A program made the position numbers and the translations under genes. 64,000 nucleotides of DNA, taken from the NCBI RefSeq assembly GCF_023571765.1, contig NZ_JAMJXC010000008.1, positions 1 to 64,000 of the forward strand, written 5' to 3'. This document shows positions 61,759 to 64,000 of this stretch, in pieces (within the stretch, counting starts at the first letter, position 1; every line of letters starts with the position of its first letter). The notes under the pieces were generated by a model. That model did no database searches. It was not told the DNA's origin and saw only the letters and a program-made list of their open reading frames with translations. The DNA comes from Xanthobacter aminoxidans (lineage in GTDB: Bacteria; Pseudomonadota; Alphaproteobacteria; Rhizobiales; Xanthobacteraceae).

Positions 61759-63165
61759 TTGGATACCATCATCAAGAACGGCCTCGTCGTGACCGCCGAC
61801 GGCCGCTTCGAGGCCTCCATCGGCATCAAGGACGGGGCCATCGCCGGCATCTTCGAGCCGGGGCTGGAGCCGGCCGCCGCCGAGATCATCGACGCGAAGG
61901 GCCTTGCCATCCTGCCCGGCGTCATCGACATGCACTCGCACCACCGCGAGGGCTCGCTGCCGGGCTTCGAATACAAGGACACCATCTATACCTCGACGCT
62001 CCAGTGCGCCGCCGGCGGTGTGACCACCTCGGTCGCCATGCCCAACGTGACCCCGCCGCCCAACACCATGGACCTGCTGGAGAAGCAGTTCGCCATCTAT
62101 GAGCGCGACGCGGTGGTGGACTGGAACTTCAATCCCGCCCCCACCATCCTGGAGGAAGTGCCGGCGATGGCAGCGACCGGCATCGCCGCCTTCAAGTTCT
62201 TCATGGTGGTGGACACCGGCCGCTCCTATCCGCACATGCCGGGTATCGGCGTGCATGACCATGGCAAGATCCTGGAGATCATGCAGGCGGCGGCGGCGCA
62301 CGACGTGCCGCTCATGATCCATCCCCACGATCAGGCGCTGATGGACGTGATCGAGCAGGAATTCTGGGCGCGCGGGGAGCGCGACGCCCTCGCCTACGCC
62401 AAGGCCTACGCCGCCCATGACGGCGTGATCTGGGAGACCGCCATCGCCACCCTGCTGCGCCTGCAGAAGGCGGCCGGCTGCCATCTCCACATCCTGCACA
62501 CCCAGACCGCCGGCTCGGTCCAGCTCATCCGCGAGGCCAAGGCGCGCGGGCAGAAGGTGACGTGCGAGCTGAACCCGTGGGCGCTGTTCCTCGGCTGCGA
62601 ATGGGCCGCGATCCAGCGCCTCGGCTCCTATGCCCTGTCCTACTGGGTGCCGGAGAAGAACGTGCCCGGCCTGTGGGAGGGCGTGCGCGACGGCACCATC
62701 GACATCATCGCCACCGATCACGCTCCGCACACCCGCGAGGAAAAGGAGATCGGCTGGACCGACGGCTGGAAGGCCCATACCGGCACGCCCTCGACCCAGT
62801 TCTACCTCTCCATGTTCCTCACCGCCGCCACCGAGGGCAAGCTGCCGCTGGAACGCGTGGTGGAAGCCACCTCCACCCGCCCGGCCCGCCTGTTCCGGCT
62901 CGATCGCAAGGGCGAGATCAAGCCCGGCTATGACGCCGACCTCGTGCTGGTCGACCTCGAGACCGAATATGAGGTGCGCGACGAGGACGTGCTCTCCCTC
63001 GTCGGCTGGAGCCCCTATGCCGGCCGCCGCTTCAAGGGCAAGCCGGTGCGCACCATCCTGCGCGGCCGCACCATCTATCTCGACGGCAAGGTGGTGGGCG
63101 AGAAGGGATACGGCAGGCAGGCCGTCTCCACCGCCCGCCACGCGCACAAGGCGGCGGCGGAATGA
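61759..63165 (+). CDS. Cyclic amidohydrolase, dihydroorotase/hydantoinase/allantoinase family
   Basis: A 468-residue binuclear metal hydrolase. Ligands can be placed: DMHSHH with His59 and His61, bridging Lys146 in AAFKFFMVV, His188 in MIHPHD, His247 in HILHTQT and Asp320 in ATDHAPH. The surrounding sequence is closer to hydantoinase/allantoinase than to pyrimidine-pathway dihydroorotase, but the substrate is not determined. The start is a TTG at 61759 (DTIIKNGLVV follows) with GGGAG upstream. Its stop overlaps the permease start by four bases. Confidence 0.9.
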   Translation: MDTIIKNGLVVTADGRFEASIGIKDGAIAGIFEPGLEPAAAEIIDAKGLAILPGVIDMHSHHREGSLPGFEYKDTIYTSTLQCAAGGVTTSVAMPNVTPPPNTMDLLEKQFAIYERDAVVDWNFNPAPTILEEVPAMAATGIAAFKFFMVVDTGRSYPHMPGIGVHDHGKILEIMQAAAAHDVPLMIHPHDQALMDVIEQEFWARGERDALAYAKAYAAHDGVIWETAIATLLRLQKAAGCHLHILHTQTAGSVQLIREAKARGQKVTCELNPWALFLGCEWAAIQRLGSYALSYWVPEKNVPGLWEGVRDGTIDIIATDHAPHTREEKEIGWTDGWKAHTGTPSTQFYLSMFLTAATEGKLPLERVVEATSTRPARLFRLDRKGEIKPGYDADLVLVDLETEYEVRDEDVLSLVGWSPYAGRRFKGKPVRTILRGRTIYLDGKVVGEKGYGRQAVSTARHAHKAAAE

Positions 63166-63968
63166 CCGCAGCCGCTCCCTTCTGGCGCAGCGTCTACGAC
63201 TTCCTCGAAGGGCGCTCGCGCGCCGCAGGTCTCCTGCGGATGCTGATCTCGCTCGCCTTCGTGCTGGTGATCTGGCAGGTGCTGGCGACCTATGTGGTCA
63301 CCAACAAGCTCCTGCTGGTGCCTCCGGCGGAGGTGTTCCGCGCGCTCGCCAAGGAGAGCGCCAACGGCGCGCTGTGGACCAACGCGCTCGCCACCGTGAG
63401 CGCGGTGGCGGCGTCCTTCCCGGTGGCGGTGCTGATCGGCGTCGCCATCGGCCTCGCGCTGGCGTCCAGCCGGCTGCTGGCCCTCACCGCCGGGCCCATG
63501 CTGACGGCGCTGAACTCGGTGCCGCTGGTGGCGCTGGCGCCACTGTTCATCGCGTGGCTGGGGCTGGGCTTCGCCTCCAAGTTCGTGCTCGTCACCATCT
63601 TCACCATCTTCCCGGTGCTGGTGACGACGGAAACCGGCCTCAAGGCCACCGACAAGAATCTCATCGAGGCGGCGCGCTCCTTCAACGCCTCGCGCTGGCA
63701 GGTGTTCACCACCGTATCGCTGCCCTTCGCGCTGCCCTTCATCGTCTCCGGCATCCGCGTCGCCTGGGCGCGGGCGCTGGTGGCCATCATCATCGCCGAA
63801 TTCTTCGGCTCCTTCGCCGGCTTCGGCTTCGCCATCCTGGCCGCCGGACAGAGCTTCGACACCGCGACACTGCTCGCCTACGTCATCATGCTCGGCATGC
63901 TCGGCCTCATGGGCAGCATCTTCTTCGAGTGGCTGGAACGCCGGCTCGCGCCGTGGCGACAGGAGTGA
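63162..63968 (+). CDS. ABC transporter permease, SsuC/TauC type
   Basis: A 268-residue inner-membrane protein with six helices. The EAA loop is EAARSFNASRWQVFTTVSLP (near 164-183), and LTALNSVPLVALAPLFIAWLGLG precedes it, as in nitrate/sulfonate permeases. It completes the importer with the binding protein at 59666 and the ATPase gene that starts at 63974. Coupled to the amidohydrolase by an ATGA overlap. Confidence 0.93.
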   Translation: MTAAAPFWRSVYDFLEGRSRAAGLLRMLISLAFVLVIWQVLATYVVTNKLLLVPPAEVFRALAKESANGALWTNALATVSAVAASFPVAVLIGVAIGLALASSRLLALTAGPMLTALNSVPLVALAPLFIAWLGLGFASKFVLVTIFTIFPVLVTTETGLKATDKNLIEAARSFNASRWQVFTTVSLPFALPFIVSGIRVAWARALVAIIIAEFFGSFAGFGFAILAAGQSFDTATLLAYVIMLGMLGLMGSIFFEWLERRLAPWRQE

Positions 63969-63973
63969 ACCGG

Positions 63974-64000
63974 ATGGCACAGGCTCTCTCCATCGAAGGC
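63974..64000 (+). CDS. Start of a gene cut by the window end, probably the ABC ATPase
   Basis: Only nine codons (MAQALSIEG) are present. The ATG is five bases after the permease stop, and an importer of this type needs an ATPase, so an SsuB/TauB-like ATP-binding protein is the expected product. The visible residues alone do not prove it. Confidence 0.55.

Noticed and set aside
1-64000. CRISPR arrays, tRNA/rRNA genes, insertion sequences and prophage
   Set aside because: None was seen: no regularly spaced repeats, no cloverleaf with conserved T-loop, and no transposase, integrase or phage structural protein among the frames.

Overview
The window looks like chromosome of a high-GC alphaproteobacterium of the order Hyphomicrobiales, most likely Xanthobacteraceae-like (Xanthobacter, Azorhizobium or Ancylobacter type). 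This is inferred from a SciP/DUF1153 cell-cycle regulator, a split glyQ/glyS glycyl-tRNA synthetase, an AqpS-type arsenic operon, a riboswitch-led aerobic cobalamin locus and the style of the intergenic palindromes. No tRNA, rRNA, CRISPR array, insertion sequence or prophage gene was seen. Nearly all ORFs antisense to the genes listed are composition-driven shadows.

Layout. 1-15 kb is mixed housekeeping: sciP, a histone-deacetylase-like hydrolase, a GNAT acetyltransferase overlapping a Sua5/TsaC tRNA-modification enzyme, a DmdC-like acyl-CoA dehydrogenase, a MASE1-PAS-GGDEF diguanylate cyclase, an exported protein of unknown role, a Tim44-like protein, an ABC-2 exporter pair with an AhpD-like protein, a succinate-semialdehyde dehydrogenase, and two small unknown proteins. 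15.0-29.9 kb holds a LysE exporter and then a cobalamin locus. A cobalamin riboswitch leads DUF1636-cobW-cobN-cobG-cobH-cobI-cobJ on the minus strand; cobK is on the plus strand, cobL-cobE-cobM on minus, cbiD on plus and cobB on minus. The genes are packed with 4-base overlaps, and CbiD stands where aerobic pathways usually have CobF. 30.1-36.2 kb is glyS and glyQ, separated by two MHS-type MFS transporters; glyS carries an internal low-GC tract. 36.3-43.8 kb has a repeat-bearing exported protein, a TRAP binding protein, an Mrp Fe-S ATPase, an arsR-aqpS-arsC operon, an M41-like zinc-motif protein and a fused TRAP permease. 43.9-48.1 kb has a degradative class II HMG-CoA reductase with an ABC binding protein, divergent from a MocR regulator. 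48.1-58.7 kb is a sugar or sugar-acid catabolic locus: lactonase-like amidohydrolase, IlvD/Edd dehydratase, a complete sugar ABC importer, Gfo/Idh/MocA oxidoreductase, GntR/FCD regulator, SDR protein and DapA-family aldolase/dehydratase. 58.7-64 kb is an IclR regulator divergent from an SsuA-like binding protein, a COG0523 GTPase, a cyclic amidohydrolase, an SsuC-like permease and the first codons of the next gene.

How the parts work together. The cob genes cover most corrin-ring steps from precorrin-2 to hydrogenobyrinate a,c-diamide plus the large cobaltochelatase subunit, and the riboswitch should repress the main operon when cobalamin is plentiful. Three catabolic loci each pair a transporter with enzymes and a regulator, and in each I can point to a palindrome at the divergent or leading promoter that could be the operator. 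Two interspersed repeat families occur twice each, at gene borders. Functions are read from motifs and family resemblance; substrates of the transporters and of the sugar-acid and amidohydrolase loci are inference.
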